Assembly (NCBI RefSeq): GCF_020169335.1
Contig: NZ_JAIEZN010000001.1
Coordinates: 62,001-126,000 of the forward strand
Origin: Devosia aquimaris
Lineage (GTDB): Bacteria; Pseudomonadota; Alphaproteobacteria; Rhizobiales; Devosiaceae
Reading direction: 5' to 3'
Length of the DNA stretch: 64,000 nt
Shown here: in pieces, positions 26,959 through 36,830 of the stretch
Layout: each line of letters begins with the position of its first letter
Position numbering within the stretch: the first letter of the stretch is position 1
Position numbers and translations under genes: made by a program
Notes under the pieces: generated by a model
The model's input: the letters and a program-made list of their open reading frames with translations, nothing else
Told to the model about the DNA's origin: nothing
Database searches by the model: none

Positions 26959-28251
26959 ATGACCCTCCGCCTAGATAGCGCTGACGAAGGCTTTGAAGCG
27001 CGTTTTGCCGAACTGCTGTCGAGCAAGCGCGAATCCAGCCAGGACGTCAGCGATACGGTTGCGGCCATCATCAGCGACGTCCAGCGTCGCGGCGATGCTG
27101 CCGTGCTGGACTATACCAACCGCTTTGATCGCACCAACTACGCCGTCAACGACCTGCGCATCGGGCCGGACGCCATCGCCACCGCCGCTGCTGGCGTTTC
27201 CGACCGCGTGCGCGGCGCGCTGCAGACAGCGCATGATCGCATCAAGGCGCATCACGAAAAGCAGAAGCCGAGCGACCACATCTATACCGATGCCCTGGGC
27301 GTCACCTTGGGCACACGCTGGACGCCGGTGGACGCCGTGGGCATCTATGTGCCCGGGGGCCTTGCGTCCTATCCATCCTCGGTGCTGATGAACGCCGTGC
27401 CGGCCAAGGTGGCGGGCGTGGCGCGCATTGCCATGGTCGTGCCAACGCCCGACAACGAGATCAATCCGGCCATCCTGCTCGCCGCCCAGATCGCCGGGGT
27501 CACCGAGATCTATCGGATCGGCGGCGCCCAGGCCATCGCGGCGCTCGCCTATGGCACCGACACCATTGCCAGCGTTGACAAGGTCGTCGGCCCCGGCAAC
27601 GCCTATGTCGCCGCGGCCAAGCGCCAGGTGTTCGGCCAGGTCGGTATCGACATGATCGCTGGGCCCTCCGAAGTGCTGGTGATTGCCGATAGCTCCGCCA
27701 ACCCCGCCTGGGTCGCCGCCGACCTCATCGCCCAGGCCGAGCATGGGGCCGGGGCACGTTCTATCCTGGTGACCACCGACCGGGCCCTGGCCGACATGGT
27801 CGACCGCGAGGTGGATCGCCAGATTGCCCTGTTGCCCGATCCGACCAATGCCCGCGAGGGCTGGGACAAGTACAGCGCCATCATCACCGTCTCGTCCTTG
27901 CGGCAGGCCACCGATCTGGCCAATCGCATTGCCTCCGAACATGTGGAGCTGGCGCTCGACGATCCCCGTGCCATCCTGGACGACATTCGTCATGCCGGCG
28001 CGATCTTCATTGGCCATCACACACCCGAGGCCATCGGTGACTATGTCGGCGGCTCCAACCATGTGTTGCCCACCGCCGGTACGGCCCGCTTCGCCTCTGG
28101 CCTGGGCGTACTCGACTTCATGAAGCGCACCTCGCTGCTGGGCTGCGATCCCGGCTCGCTGTCGGCGCTGGCCGAAGCGGCCGAGATCCTGGCCGAGGTC
28201 GAGGGGCTCGACGGCCACGGCCGCTCCGTATCGATCCGCTCCAACAGGTGA
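26959..28251 (+). CDS. hisD: histidinol dehydrogenase
   Basis: Zinc enzyme of 430 residues that oxidises L-histidinol to L-histidine with two NAD+, the last step of histidine synthesis. Landmarks are VPGGLASYPSSVLMNAVPAK, GPGNAYVAAAKR and GPSEVLVIAD. Zinc-ligand residues are in AQAEHGAGA, and the catalytic Glu-His lies in the GHHTPEAIGDY region. Other his genes are not nearby, as is usual in this order. Confidence 0.97.
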   Translation: MTLRLDSADEGFEARFAELLSSKRESSQDVSDTVAAIISDVQRRGDAAVLDYTNRFDRTNYAVNDLRIGPDAIATAAAGVSDRVRGALQTAHDRIKAHHEKQKPSDHIYTDALGVTLGTRWTPVDAVGIYVPGGLASYPSSVLMNAVPAKVAGVARIAMVVPTPDNEINPAILLAAQIAGVTEIYRIGGAQAIAALAYGTDTIASVDKVVGPGNAYVAAAKRQVFGQVGIDMIAGPSEVLVIADSSANPAWVAADLIAQAEHGAGARSILVTTDRALADMVDREVDRQIALLPDPTNAREGWDKYSAIITVSSLRQATDLANRIASEHVELALDDPRAILDDIRHAGAIFIGHHTPEAIGDYVGGSNHVLPTAGTARFASGLGVLDFMKRTSLLGCDPGSLSALAEAAEILAEVEGLDGHGRSVSIRSNR

Positions 28252-28259
28252 CCTCTGCG

Positions 28260-29237
28260 ATGGCGACAGCAAACGGGACGGCAAAAGCGAAATCTCTGGC
28301 CAGCACCGATCGCCTCGTCACCGTCACGCTCGACCCCAACACCATCACCTCGATCAATCCTGACGAGGTGCATGAGTGGCGCATCGCCATCTATGATCTG
28401 CTTGAGGACAACAGCTTCCGCCCCGCGCGCGTGGCGGCGGTGGGCCCGTTTGCGCTGCACATGTCCATCGTCGGCAACGCCATCGTGCTCGACGTACGCC
28501 ACCCCGAGACCTTCCAGCCCATTGCCGCGCATTATCTGTCACTGACCCCGTTCCGCCGGCTGATCCGCGACTACTTCCGCATCCGCGACGCCTATTACGA
28601 GGCGATCCGCTCGGCCCAGCCGTTCCAGATCGAAACCGTCGACATGGCCCGTCGCGGCATCCACAACGAGGCAGCCGAACTGCTGCGCACGCGGCTGGAT
28701 AACAAGCTCATCATCGATCTCAACACCGCACGCCGGCTCTTCACGCTCATCTGCGCCGTGCAGCCCTATGCCAGCCGAATCGACGAGAGCAAATCCGAAC
28801 TGCCCAGCGTGCTGTTTGTCTGTTCGATGAACTCGGTGCGCTCCCCCATTGCCGCCGCCATCGCCCGCAAGGCCTTCCCGGGGCGCATCATCGCGCGCTC
28901 GGTTGGCGTCAATGGTGGCAAGGCCGACCAGTTCGTCCACGAGGTGATGGAAGAGATCGGTGTTGATATGAGCGTGCACACGCCCCATATCCTCGATGAG
29001 CTGGTGGCCAATCGTTTCGATCTGGTGATCTGCCTGTCCGATGACGCGCCCGAGGCTGTGGCGCGCAAGGGTCTGGAGGCAGGCGCCATTGAGGCCTGGC
29101 ACATCCAGGATCCCTCGCTGGTTGAAGGCAGTCGCGACGTCGTTCTGGCAGCCTATCGTGACTTGCGGGACACGCTGGACAAGCGGGTCAGGGCTCGGTT
29201 GGAGCCTCTGGTTTCCGGTGGTTCACAAATCCATTGA
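28260..29237 (+). CDS. UPF0262 domain fused to low-molecular-weight protein-tyrosine-phosphatase-like domain
   Basis: A 325-residue fusion. The N-terminal part (about residues 15-170) matches UPF0262, with NPDEVHEWRIAIYDLLEDNS and RGIHNEAAELLRTRLDNK. After a short linker, the C-terminal part (about 180-325) is an LMW phosphatase with P-loop CSMNSVRS (Cys-x5-Arg-Ser) and a general-acid Asp in QDPSLVEGS. In many relatives these are two adjacent genes between hisD and infA. The frame is continuous with no stop or shift at the junction. A GTG at 28248 overlapping the hisD stop is an alternative start; I prefer the ATG with AGGTGA upstream. The real substrate could be protein phosphotyrosine or arsenate-like. 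Confidence 0.87.
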   Translation: MATANGTAKAKSLASTDRLVTVTLDPNTITSINPDEVHEWRIAIYDLLEDNSFRPARVAAVGPFALHMSIVGNAIVLDVRHPETFQPIAAHYLSLTPFRRLIRDYFRIRDAYYEAIRSAQPFQIETVDMARRGIHNEAAELLRTRLDNKLIIDLNTARRLFTLICAVQPYASRIDESKSELPSVLFVCSMNSVRSPIAAAIARKAFPGRIIARSVGVNGGKADQFVHEVMEEIGVDMSVHTPHILDELVANRFDLVICLSDDAPEAVARKGLEAGAIEAWHIQDPSLVEGSRDVVLAAYRDLRDTLDKRVRARLEPLVSGGSQIH

Positions 29238-29313
29238 ATTGAAGTAGGTTCCGCGCAATTTCCGACCCCTGGCGCGCCAATCCGAGCTGCGCGGGGTCTT
29301 TTCTGGAGACAGT

Positions 29314-29532
29314 ATGGCAAAGGAAGAAGTGCTCGAATTCCCGGGCGTGGTAGTGGAATTGCTGCCCAACGCGACCTTTCGGGTCAAGTTGGAGAATGAG
29401 CATGAGATCATCGCCCACACCGCAGGCCGCATGCGCAAGAATCGCATCCGCGTGCTGGCAGGCGACAAGGTCTTGTGCGAAATGACGCCCTATGACCTGA
29501 CCAAGGGCCGCATCACCTACCGCTTCAAATAA
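29314..29532 (+). CDS. infA: translation initiation factor IF-1
   Basis: An S1/OB-fold factor of 72 residues that binds the ribosomal A site during initiation. The full family pattern is present, from [20 protein letters not shown] through [16 protein letters not shown] to GRITYRFK. It stands in the standard order after the phosphatase gene and before maf. Confidence 0.98.
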   Translation: MAKEEVLEFPGVVVELLPNATFRVKLENEHEIIAHTAGRMRKNRIRVLAGDKVLCEMTPYDLTKGRITYRFK

Positions 29533-29633
29533 TCTGGCGCGGCGTCCCGCAGTTCAGCTGCGGTATGGCTCGATAGCAGCGATCGCCGTCTTCGTCGGTC
29601 CGGCACCCCCCACAAACGGAGCTTGATCCCATC

Positions 29634-30272
29634 ATGGCCAGCCGTCCGGATCTGATCCTGGCATCTGCGTCGCCACGTCGGTTGGCCTTGCTCAACCAGA
29701 TCGGCATCGAGCCCGAGCATCTTGTGCCCGCCCATGTGGACGAGACGCCGGAAAAGGGCGAGCTGCCGCGTCGCCTGGCCATGCGCCTGTCGGAGCTCAA
29801 GGCTGTCGAAGCCCAGCACAAGGCCCGGTCCGCCGGCTTTGGCGAAGGCGCGCTGGTGCTGGGCGCCGACACTGTCGTCGCCGTGGGGCGACGCATCCTG
29901 CCCAAGGCCGAGACGATGGAAGAGGCCAGCCAGTGCCTCGCCCTGCTGTCGGGTCGCGCGCATCGCGTCTACACCGGTGTTACCGTGCTCACCCCCTCTG
30001 GCGCCAAGCGCCAGCGGCTGGTGGAAACACGCCTGCGCTTCAAGCGCCTCTCGACACGGGAAATGGAAGCCTATCTGGCCAGCGCCGAATGGCGCGACAA
30101 GGCCGGCGGCTATGCCATTCAGGGCATTGCCGGTGCCTTTGTGGTCAAGCTCTCGGGCTCCTATTCCGCCGTTGTCGGCCTGCCGCTGATGGAAACGGCG
30201 CAACTGCTGGCCGGCGAAGGCTATCCCGTGCATTTCAACTGGCTCAATCAATCCACCCTGTCCGGCGTCTGA
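29634..30272 (+). CDS. maf: Maf-like nucleoside triphosphate pyrophosphatase
   Basis: House-cleaning enzyme of 212 residues that hydrolyses non-canonical or selected NTPs to NMP and pyrophosphate. The signature [10 protein letters not shown] (about 12-21), GADTVVAV with the catalytic Asp (about 78), [12 protein letters not shown] and the closing GLPL are present. Its stop overlaps the yacG start by one base. The dTTP/UTP versus m7GTP subgroup cannot be decided with certainty. Confidence 0.95.
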   Translation: MASRPDLILASASPRRLALLNQIGIEPEHLVPAHVDETPEKGELPRRLAMRLSELKAVEAQHKARSAGFGEGALVLGADTVVAVGRRILPKAETMEEASQCLALLSGRAHRVYTGVTVLTPSGAKRQRLVETRLRFKRLSTREMEAYLASAEWRDKAGGYAIQGIAGAFVVKLSGSYSAVVGLPLMETAQLLAGEGYPVHFNWLNQSTLSGV

Positions 30273-30481
30273 TGGCCGAGCCCGTCGCTCCCGAACGCAA
30301 GTGCCCCATCTGCGGCAAGCCCACGGTGGCCGCCTTCAAGCCCTTTTGCTCCAAGCGCTGCGCTGACGTCGACCTCAACCGGTGGTTGACCGGTGGCTAT
30401 GTCATTCCGGCGCGCGATGACGAGCCCATGTCCGAAGACGACAATTCGGTGCCCGGCGGCGACGAGGACGACCGGTTCTAG
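30272..30481 (+). CDS. yacG: DNA gyrase inhibitor / zinc-binding protein YacG
   Basis: A 69-residue zinc protein with the ligand set CPIC and CSKRC (about 11-14 and 26-30) and the following DLNRWLTGGYVIP block. E. coli YacG binds GyrB and inhibits gyrase. The acidic C-terminal tail (SEDDNSVPGGDEDDRF) is usual. The ATG shares a base with the maf stop, so it is translationally coupled. Confidence 0.95.
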   Translation: MAEPVAPERKCPICGKPTVAAFKPFCSKRCADVDLNRWLTGGYVIPARDDEPMSEDDNSVPGGDEDDRF

Positions 30482-30598
30482 CGGCACTGGCGGCAGAATA
30501 TGCCCGCTGCCGCAGCGCTGGATGCCCCGGAAACCGGGGGCTTGGGCCATATTGTAGCACGCCCGCGCAAACTCCTTTTCCACATGCCCTTTTCCCGC

Positions 30599-30627
30599 TT
30601 GCGCGGGCAAAACCCTTCCCCTATAAG
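30599..30627 (+). promoter_or_regulatory. candidate promoter of tRNA-Phe
   Basis: TTGCGC at 30599-30604 and CTATAA at 30621-30626 are separated by 16 bp, close to the alphaproteobacterial housekeeping consensus. The predicted start would lie about 30 bp before the tRNA. The rest of 30482-30665 has no gene that I can support. Confidence 0.45.
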
Positions 30628-30665
30628 GCCCATGGCTTTCAGCCGGGCGGCCCTGCCGCCCCGAT

Positions 30666-30741
30666 GCCCGGGTAGCTCAGTTGGTAGAGCAGCGGATTGA
30701 AAATCCGCGTGTCACTGGTTCGATTCCGGTCCCGGGCACCA
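30666..30741 (+). tRNA. tRNA-Phe (anticodon GAA)
   Basis: A 76-nt gene with acceptor stem GCCCGGG/CCCGGGC, an encoded CCA, D-arm TAGCTCAGTTGGTAGAGC, anticodon loop TTGAAAA (GAA) and T-loop GGTTCGATTCC. It closes the conserved murA-yacG block as in related genomes. Confidence 0.97.
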
Positions 30742-30867
30742 TCCTTCCCCTTCAGAACACTATCAAATTCACCTGTTCAGCACGCGCGGGTTGGCACACA
30801 CTGTGTGCACAGAGTCGGCGGCCGTAAATCGGCGTGCGCCCGCAACTGCGGGCAGAGGAGGGGTGGG

Positions 30868-31614
30868 ATGAACCAGATCGATCTAGTCGGGCAGGTGGCG
30901 GTCGTGACCGGCGGCGCGCAGGGCCTCGGCTTCGCCATTGCACAGCGCTTGATCGCCAGTGGCGCCAAGGTCAGCCTTTGGGACGCCAATGCCGCCGTCC
31001 TGGCCGAAGCAACGGCGGCGCTTGGCCCCGCGGCCTCCAGCGTCGTTGTAGATATCACCGACTATCCTGGTCTCGTCGGGGCACAGATGGCGGTCGAGCG
31101 CGATGTGGGACCCATTGCCATCCTGGTCAACTCAGCCGGCATCGCCGGCGCCAATGCCACGCTCGAAGACTACGATCCCGACGAGTGGCGCCGCATCGTC
31201 GAGGTCAACCTCAACGGCACCTTCTATGTCAACAAGGTGGTGATCCCCGGCATGAAGGCGCGCAACTATGGACGCATCGTCAATATTGCCTCCATCGCCG
31301 GCAAGGAGGGCAATCCCAATCTGTCCGCCTATTCGGCCGCCAAGGCGGGCGTGATCGGCCTGACCAAATCGCTCGGCAAGGAACTGGCGCGCTTTGACAT
31401 CGCAGTCAACGCCATCACGCCGGCCACGGCCAAGACCCGCATACTCGAGACGCTGACCCCAGAGTTCATTGACTACATGCTGGTGCGCATCCCCCGTGGC
31501 CGCTTCCTTGAGGTCGACGAGGCTGCGGCCATGGTGGCCTGGCTGGTCAGTCGAGACAACAGTTTTACCACGGCAAGTGTGTTTGATTTGTCCGGCGGAC
31601 GAGCAACTTATTGA
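30868..31614 (+). CDS. short-chain dehydrogenase/reductase (FabG-like)
   Basis: NAD(P)-dependent oxidoreductase of 248 residues with the classical SDR pattern. The cofactor loop is TGGAQGLG (about 14-21), followed by NSAG (about 87), the catalytic Ser in IASIAGKEG, Tyr-x3-Lys in YSAAKAG, and a C-terminal ASVFDLSGGRATY. The start is the ATG preceded by GAGGAGGGG; the frame open to 30697 overlaps the tRNA and is rejected. It may act on a sugar or hydroxy-acid; the substrate is unknown. It is not in an obvious operon. Confidence 0.92.
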   Translation: MNQIDLVGQVAVVTGGAQGLGFAIAQRLIASGAKVSLWDANAAVLAEATAALGPAASSVVVDITDYPGLVGAQMAVERDVGPIAILVNSAGIAGANATLEDYDPDEWRRIVEVNLNGTFYVNKVVIPGMKARNYGRIVNIASIAGKEGNPNLSAYSAAKAGVIGLTKSLGKELARFDIAVNAITPATAKTRILETLTPEFIDYMLVRIPRGRFLEVDEAAAMVAWLVSRDNSFTTASVFDLSGGRATY

Positions 31615-31751
31615 TCTGGAGTTTCGGCTACCGAACAAATTCGATCTGAATAATAACCTCTGCTTCAGTGTTCTCGCGCATTCTCAATAAATGGCGCTGT
31701 GAACATGACCGCAGGGCTTTGCCAGATCGCATTTATGTTCAGGGGCCCGAT

Positions 31752-33626
31752 ATGGTCACCCATAGTTCAGTGTTGCTGCGCCTGCAGACTGAAGTGCTCG
31801 AAGCCGTGGCGCGTGGCGAGCCTCTGACGGCCATCGCCGAGCTGCTCTGCCATCGCACCGAGGCGATTGCCCCGGGCGCCATCTGTTCGATCCTGGCCAT
31901 TGATCCGGATGGCACCATTCACCCGCTGGCGGCGCCCAGCCTGCCCGCACATTATTCCCGGGCGCTTGATGGGCTTCGGGCCGGACCCAAGACCGGCTCT
32001 TGCGGCACGGCGGCCTGGCGCAAGGCCCCTGTCATCGTCACCGACATCGAACATGACGCGCTCTGGGAGGACTATCGCGAGATGGCCCTTCCCCTGGGGC
32101 TGCGGGCCTGCTGGTCGACGCCCATCTTTGACCAGCAAGGCAATGTGGTCGCGACCTTTGCGTTCTATTTTGCAACCTGCCGCGGCCCGGACGCCATGGA
32201 GCGCAAGATTGTCGAGACCTGCGTGCATCTGTGCGCCCTGGCGCTCGACCATGAGGAAGTGCGCCGCCGCAATCACCGTCTTGCCTATTACGACGGCCTG
32301 ACAGGTCTGCCCAATCGCGGGCACTTCAACGAACTGCTCGCCCGGCGGGTGGCCGCCGGCGCGGGTTTTGGCCTGCTGCTGATCGACATCGACCACCTCA
32401 AGCTGATCAACGATACGGTTGGCCACGGCATGGGCGATGTCCTGATCAGCACCATCGCCGGGCGGATCAGTGGCCTTGGCCCCAATATTGTGGCCTGCCG
32501 ATTGGGCGGCGACGAGTTTGCCGTTCTGGTCGATGATTGCCACACCGCCGAAACGCTCGGTGACGCAGCCGCGCACATCCTGGCCGCGGCCCGCGGACTT
32601 ATCGAGGCGGGCGGGCAGACCATCGACCCCCATATCACCATCGGTGGCGCCCTGTTCGGGCCCGACGGCCAGGACGGTGCCGCCCTGCGCCAGAATGCCG
32701 ATTTTGCCCTCTATCACGCCAAGGAAGTGCACCGCGGCGACTTCGTGCATTTTTCGCCCGGGCTGCGCACGACCATGCTCGAGCGCGCCAGCATGGTGCG
32801 CAGTGTCGATCGCGCCTTGGCCGAAAATCGCATCCTGGCGCATTACCAGCCCGTCGTTCGGCTCGATTCTGCCGAAATCGTCGGTCTGGAGGCGCTGGCG
32901 CGCATGCGCATGCCCGACGGTCGCATCGCCAGCGCCGGCGAGTTCCATGCCGCGCTGGCCGATCCGCGTATCGCCTGGCAACTGACCGGCCAGATGCTGA
33001 CCCAGATCGCTGGCGACATCCGGCGCTGGCTGGATATGGGCATTCCCATCCAGCATGTGGGCATCAATGTCACCACCGGCGATTTCCAGCGCGGTGATCT
33101 CGAGCAGCGCATCGTGGCCGCCTTCGGACGCTATGACGTGCCGCTCAAGCATATCGTGCTGGAGGTCAACGAGGCGGTCTTCATGGGCGGCAGCGATCAG
33201 GCCGTGCCCAAGGCTGTCGGCGCCTTGCGTCGCCTTGGCATGCTCGTCGCCCTGGACGATTTCGGCACCGGCTTTGCCTCGCTCACCCATCTGCTGAGCT
33301 TTCCCGTTGATGTGATCAAGATCGACAAGTCCTTCGTGGACAATGTCGGCGCGGCCCGTGCCAGCGATGTCATTGTTGGCTCGATCATCGATATCGCCCG
33401 CAAGCTGGATATGCGCATCATCGCCGAGGGCATCGAGACAGCCGATCAGGTCAAGGCGCTCAGCGACCTCGGTTGCGTCCTGGGGCAGGGCTATCTGTTC
33501 TCGCGCCCGGTTTCCTTTGATGAAACCACCCGGCTGCTGCAGCTTTTCGCGCAATACCGCAACGCCAGCCCTGCCATCGCCCCGTCCGCGCCCGGCCGCA
33601 AGCACCGGAGCCGTCAGTCCCGCTGA
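31752..33626 (+). CDS. GAF-GGDEF-EAL cyclic-di-GMP turnover protein
   Basis: Cytoplasmic signalling protein of about 624 residues. An N-terminal GAF sensor (about 15-170) is followed by a GGDEF domain with an intact RLGGDEF loop and an EAL domain. The EAL domain shows EALARM, the metal/base residues in LEVNEAVF, DDFGTGFASL, KIDKSFV, AEGIET and GQGYLFSRP. Both active sites look complete. The product-inhibition RxxD site before GGDEF is absent (GLGPN there). No membrane segment is seen. A GTG start at 31668 would add 28 residues. Confidence 0.93.
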   Translation: MVTHSSVLLRLQTEVLEAVARGEPLTAIAELLCHRTEAIAPGAICSILAIDPDGTIHPLAAPSLPAHYSRALDGLRAGPKTGSCGTAAWRKAPVIVTDIEHDALWEDYREMALPLGLRACWSTPIFDQQGNVVATFAFYFATCRGPDAMERKIVETCVHLCALALDHEEVRRRNHRLAYYDGLTGLPNRGHFNELLARRVAAGAGFGLLLIDIDHLKLINDTVGHGMGDVLISTIAGRISGLGPNIVACRLGGDEFAVLVDDCHTAETLGDAAAHILAAARGLIEAGGQTIDPHITIGGALFGPDGQDGAALRQNADFALYHAKEVHRGDFVHFSPGLRTTMLERASMVRSVDRALAENRILAHYQPVVRLDSAEIVGLEALARMRMPDGRIASAGEFHAALADPRIAWQLTGQMLTQIAGDIRRWLDMGIPIQHVGINVTTGDFQRGDLEQRIVAAFGRYDVPLKHIVLEVNEAVFMGGSDQAVPKAVGALRRLGMLVALDDFGTGFASLTHLLSFPVDVIKIDKSFVDNVGAARASDVIVGSIIDIARKLDMRIIAEGIETADQVKALSDLGCVLGQGYLFSRPVSFDETTRLLQLFAQYRNASPAIAPSAPGRKHRSRQSR

Positions 33627-33726
33627 GCCGTCATCGCCCGCCGCGTGACAGGACGGCGACAGGCTTGCCGGACTAGCCTGCTTCCCATGAACGCAGAGAC
33701 GTTCGCTGATTTCCATGGGAGGACTT

Positions 33727-34665
33727 ATGAACAAGCTGTTTGTTGCTGCGCTGCTGACGGGCGCGCTCGCCGTTCCGGCTTATGCCGCCGACTACACCAT
33801 CATGGCGCCGGCCTCGCCGGGCGGTGGCTGGGACCAGACCGCCCGCACCATGCAGGAAGCGCTGCAGGCTGAGGGCATCTCGGGCAATGTGCAGGTCACC
33901 AACGTCCCTGGCGCCGGTGGCACCATCGGCCTGGCCCAGTTCGTCAACCAGTCCACCGGCAATCCCGATGCCCTCATCGTGGGTGGCTATGTGATGGTTG
34001 GTGCCGTTCTGACCAACATGTCGCCGGTGACCCTGGCCGACGTGACCCCGATCGCCCGCCTGATCGGCGAGGCGGACGTCATCGTCGTCCCCGCTGCCTC
34101 CGAGCTCAAGACCATGGATGACCTGGTGGCCAAGCTCAAGGCCGATCCGGGCTCGGTCTCCTGGGCTGGCGGTTCGGCTGGCGGCGTTGACCACATCGCA
34201 GCCGGGCTGATCGCCAAGGCTGTCGGTGTTGATCCCACCCAGATCAACTACATCGCCTATTCGGGCGGTGGCGAGGCGCTGGCTGCCGTGCTGGGCGGTC
34301 AGGTGACTGTCGGCATTTCCGGCGTCGGTGAATTTGCCTCCCAGATCGAGGCGGGCGACCTGCGCGCCCTCGCGGTGACGGGCGACACTGCCGTCGGCGA
34401 TATTCCCAACCTCAAGGATGCCGGCGTCGACGTGGCCGTCACCAACTGGCGCATGGTTGCCGCGGCACCCGGCATCACCGACGAGCAGAAGGCTGCTGTG
34501 ACCGCCGACATCGAAAAGATGGCCATGTCGCAGACCTGGAAGACCGCGCTCGAAACCAAGGGCTGGACGGACATGTACATGGCCGGCGCCGACTTCGACG
34601 CCCAGCTTGCCAAGGACATCGAAGCCACCTCGGCCATCCTGAAAGACGTCGGCCTGGTGCAATGA
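33727..34665 (+). CDS. tctC: tripartite tricarboxylate transporter substrate-binding protein
   Basis: Periplasmic binding protein of 312 residues (Bug family) that captures a carboxylate and delivers it to the TctAB membrane pair. It has a signal peptide [20 protein letters not shown] with cleavage before ADYT, then [20 protein letters not shown], the ligand-loop hallmark of the family. A second landmark is [14 protein letters not shown]. The start is the ATG with GGGAGGA 6 bp upstream. Its stop overlaps tctB. The ligand (citrate or another carboxylate) is not predictable. Confidence 0.93.
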   Translation: MNKLFVAALLTGALAVPAYAADYTIMAPASPGGGWDQTARTMQEALQAEGISGNVQVTNVPGAGGTIGLAQFVNQSTGNPDALIVGGYVMVGAVLTNMSPVTLADVTPIARLIGEADVIVVPAASELKTMDDLVAKLKADPGSVSWAGGSAGGVDHIAAGLIAKAVGVDPTQINYIAYSGGGEALAAVLGGQVTVGISGVGEFASQIEAGDLRALAVTGDTAVGDIPNLKDAGVDVAVTNWRMVAAAPGITDEQKAAVTADIEKMAMSQTWKTALETKGWTDMYMAGADFDAQLAKDIEATSAILKDVGLVQ

Positions 34666-35147
34666 CCACCGGCGGACCCAACCTTGCGCGCCGCCCCGAT
34701 GGGGCGGCGCTTGTCATCGCGCTGATCCTGGCCGTCATCGCCGGCGTCATCATCTGGCAGACCAGCCAGATGCGCCTGCCGCCGGTGCAGCAGCGGGTCG
34801 GCCCGACCGTCTTTCCCTATGTGATTGCCGCCGGTCTGCTGGCGCTGTCCCTGGGCACATTGGTCCAGGCGCTGCGCGGCAGCTTCCCGCCACGCGAAAA
34901 GGGCGACATGGGGCCTATGCTCTGGATCGTCGCCGGCTTGCTCGCCCAGATCATGCTGCTGTCCACGGCCGGCTTTGCCATAGCTACTGGCCTGTTGTTT
35001 GCCTTCACCGCCAAGGGATTTGGTCGCGGCCCGCTCTGGCAGACCATTCCGATCGGCATCGTCTTTGCGTTGCTGGTCTGGTTCATCTTTGCGCGCGGTC
35101 TGCAGCTGTCGCTGCCTGCCGGCCCGCTCGAACGTCTCCTGCCCTGA
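34662..35147 (+). CDS. tctB: tripartite tricarboxylate transporter small membrane subunit
   Basis: A 161-residue membrane protein with four predicted helices (about 15-35, 48-68, 85-105, 120-150). The motif QQRVGPTVFPYVIAAGLLAL after helix 1 is typical of TctB. It partners TctA in the inner membrane. The start overlaps the tctC stop (ATGA), and tctA follows after 15 bp. Confidence 0.9.
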   Translation: MTTGGPNLARRPDGAALVIALILAVIAGVIIWQTSQMRLPPVQQRVGPTVFPYVIAAGLLALSLGTLVQALRGSFPPREKGDMGPMLWIVAGLLAQIMLLSTAGFAIATGLLFAFTAKGFGRGPLWQTIPIGIVFALLVWFIFARGLQLSLPAGPLERLLP

Positions 35148-35162
35148 TCGGAACCTGTTGAG

Positions 35163-36710
35163 ATGGACACTTTCGGACTGCTCTACGAAGGGCTCCTGTC
35201 GGCGTTGCAGTGGCAGAACCTGATCTATGCCTTTATCGGCGTCACCCTGGGCACCGCCGTGGGCGTGCTGCCCGGCATTGGCCCGGCGCTCACCGTCGCC
35301 CTGCTGCTCCCCGTCACCTACAAGCTGGATGCGGCGGGCTCTCTCATCATGTTTGCCGGCATCTACTATGGCGGCATGTATGGCGGCTCGACCACCTCCA
35401 TCCTGCTCAACACGCCGGGGGAGAGTGCCTCGATCGTCACCGCGCTCGAGGGCAACAAGATGGCCCGCAAGGGCCGCGGGGGCCCCGCCCTGGCTACTGC
35501 TGCCATCGGCTCCTTTATCGCTGGCCTCATCGCTACTCTCGCCCTGGCCTTCATTGCGCCCTGGGTGGTCAAGATCGCCCTGATGTTCGGCCCGGCGGAC
35601 TATTTCGCCCTCATGGTGCTGGCCTTTGTCACCGTCTCGGCAGCCTTCGGCGACAGCCCGCTCCGCGGCATCACGGCGCTCTTCATCGGTCTGGGGCTGG
35701 GCCTGATCGGCATCGATCTGCAGAGCGGGCAGGCACGCCTGGCCTTCGGCATCCCCGATCTGCTCGACGGCATCGAGGTGACCACCCTGGCCGTGGCGCT
35801 GTTCGCCATTGGCGAGACGCTGATGATCGCCAGCACCAGCGCCAACGTCAAAGACGAGGTCATGGCCATCAAGGGCTCGGTCTGGATGACGCTGGAAGAC
35901 TGGAAGCGCTCCTGGGCGCCCTGGCTGCGCGGCACGGCAATCGGCTTCCCCATCGGCGCCATGCCGGCGGGCGGCGCCGAGATCGGCACATTCTTCTCCT
36001 ATGCCGCCGAACGCCAGCTCACCAAGCATCCCGAAGAGTTCGGCGAAGGCGCCATCGAGGGTGTTGCCGGGCCCGAAGCGGCCAACAACGCTTCCGCCGC
36101 CGGCACGCTGGTGCCGCTCCTGACCCTGGGCCTGCCCACCTCGGCCACCGCCGCCATCATGCTGGCAGGCTTCCAGCAGTTCGGTCTGCAGCCCGGCCCC
36201 TTGCTGTTCACCAACAATGCCTCATTGGTCTGGGCGCTGATTGCCAGCCTTCTGGTCGCCAACTTCATGCTGGTGGTGCTCAATCTGCCGCTGGTGGGCC
36301 TGTGGGTGCGCCTGCTCAATATCCCCAAGCCCTGGCTCTATGGCGGCATCCTGGTGTTCGCCACCCTGGGCACACTGGGGGCCAATGGCGCCATGTCAGG
36401 TCATCTGGGCCCGATCAGCTTCTCGTTCGAGCTGATGATGCTGCTGGCCTTCGGCGTCCTGGGCTATCTGCTGCGCCTGTTCGGCTACCCCATCGCGCCC
36501 GTGGTCATCGGCCTGATCCTGGGGCCCATGGCCGAGCAGCAGTTGCGGCGGGCGCTGGCCATCAGCCAGGGTGATTTCACCGCGCTCGTGCATTCCCCCA
36601 TCGCCATTGGGCTCTATGTCATCGCCGCGGCCGCGGTGCTGGTGCCGCTCTGGTTGCGCATGCGCGGCAAGGGCGACGTGCTCTCGCAAATGGCCGCCGA
36701 CGAGGACTAG
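35163..36710 (+). CDS. tctA: tripartite tricarboxylate transporter large membrane subunit
   Basis: Channel subunit of 515 residues with about 11-12 membrane helices, the standard TctA length. Conserved stretches are [20 protein letters not shown] (about 36-55), [20 protein letters not shown] (about 65-84) and [15 protein letters not shown]. It is sodium- or proton-coupled with TctB and receives ligand from TctC. The last gene of the tctCBA operon, it is followed by a strong terminator. Confidence 0.96.
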   Translation: MDTFGLLYEGLLSALQWQNLIYAFIGVTLGTAVGVLPGIGPALTVALLLPVTYKLDAAGSLIMFAGIYYGGMYGGSTTSILLNTPGESASIVTALEGNKMARKGRGGPALATAAIGSFIAGLIATLALAFIAPWVVKIALMFGPADYFALMVLAFVTVSAAFGDSPLRGITALFIGLGLGLIGIDLQSGQARLAFGIPDLLDGIEVTTLAVALFAIGETLMIASTSANVKDEVMAIKGSVWMTLEDWKRSWAPWLRGTAIGFPIGAMPAGGAEIGTFFSYAAERQLTKHPEEFGEGAIEGVAGPEAANNASAAGTLVPLLTLGLPTSATAAIMLAGFQQFGLQPGPLLFTNNASLVWALIASLLVANFMLVVLNLPLVGLWVRLLNIPKPWLYGGILVFATLGTLGANGAMSGHLGPISFSFELMMLLAFGVLGYLLRLFGYPIAPVVIGLILGPMAEQQLRRALAISQGDFTALVHSPIAIGLYVIAAAAVLVPLWLRMRGKGDVLSQMAADED

Positions 36711-36734
36711 GCTCTCTCAGTACAACAGACAGGC

Positions 36735-36771
36735 AAAAGCCCGGGTGCCAATCAAGGCACCCGGGCTTTTT
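36735..36771. terminator. bidirectional Rho-independent terminator after tctA
   Basis: A perfect 15-bp stem (AAAAGCCCGGGTGCC and its complement) with a 6-nt loop AATCAA, ending in TTTTT on the plus strand and with A/T symmetry for the minus strand. It lies between tctA and the convergent small gene at 36831, so it can serve both directions. Confidence 0.92.
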
Positions 36772-36830
36772 CACGTCAGATCGACGACAGCGCGCAGCGT
36801 ACAGGGAGGGAAACGCCGCAGCAGGCTGAC

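Noticed and set aside
20832..30741. possible genomic island bounded by tRNA-Thr and tRNA-Phe
   Set aside because: There is no integrase and no repeated tRNA end. Most of the interval is housekeeping genes in conserved order, so tRNA-targeted integration is not supported.
30697..30867. upstream extension of the short-chain dehydrogenase
   Set aside because: It would begin inside tRNA-Phe. The ATG at 30868 has a strong GAGGAGGGG site and starts the classical SDR fold.
34299..36029. 576-residue open frame antisense to tctCBA
   Set aside because: It covers the junctions of three coupled genes and is full of Asp/Gln/Gly repeats typical of reverse-complement high-GC codons.
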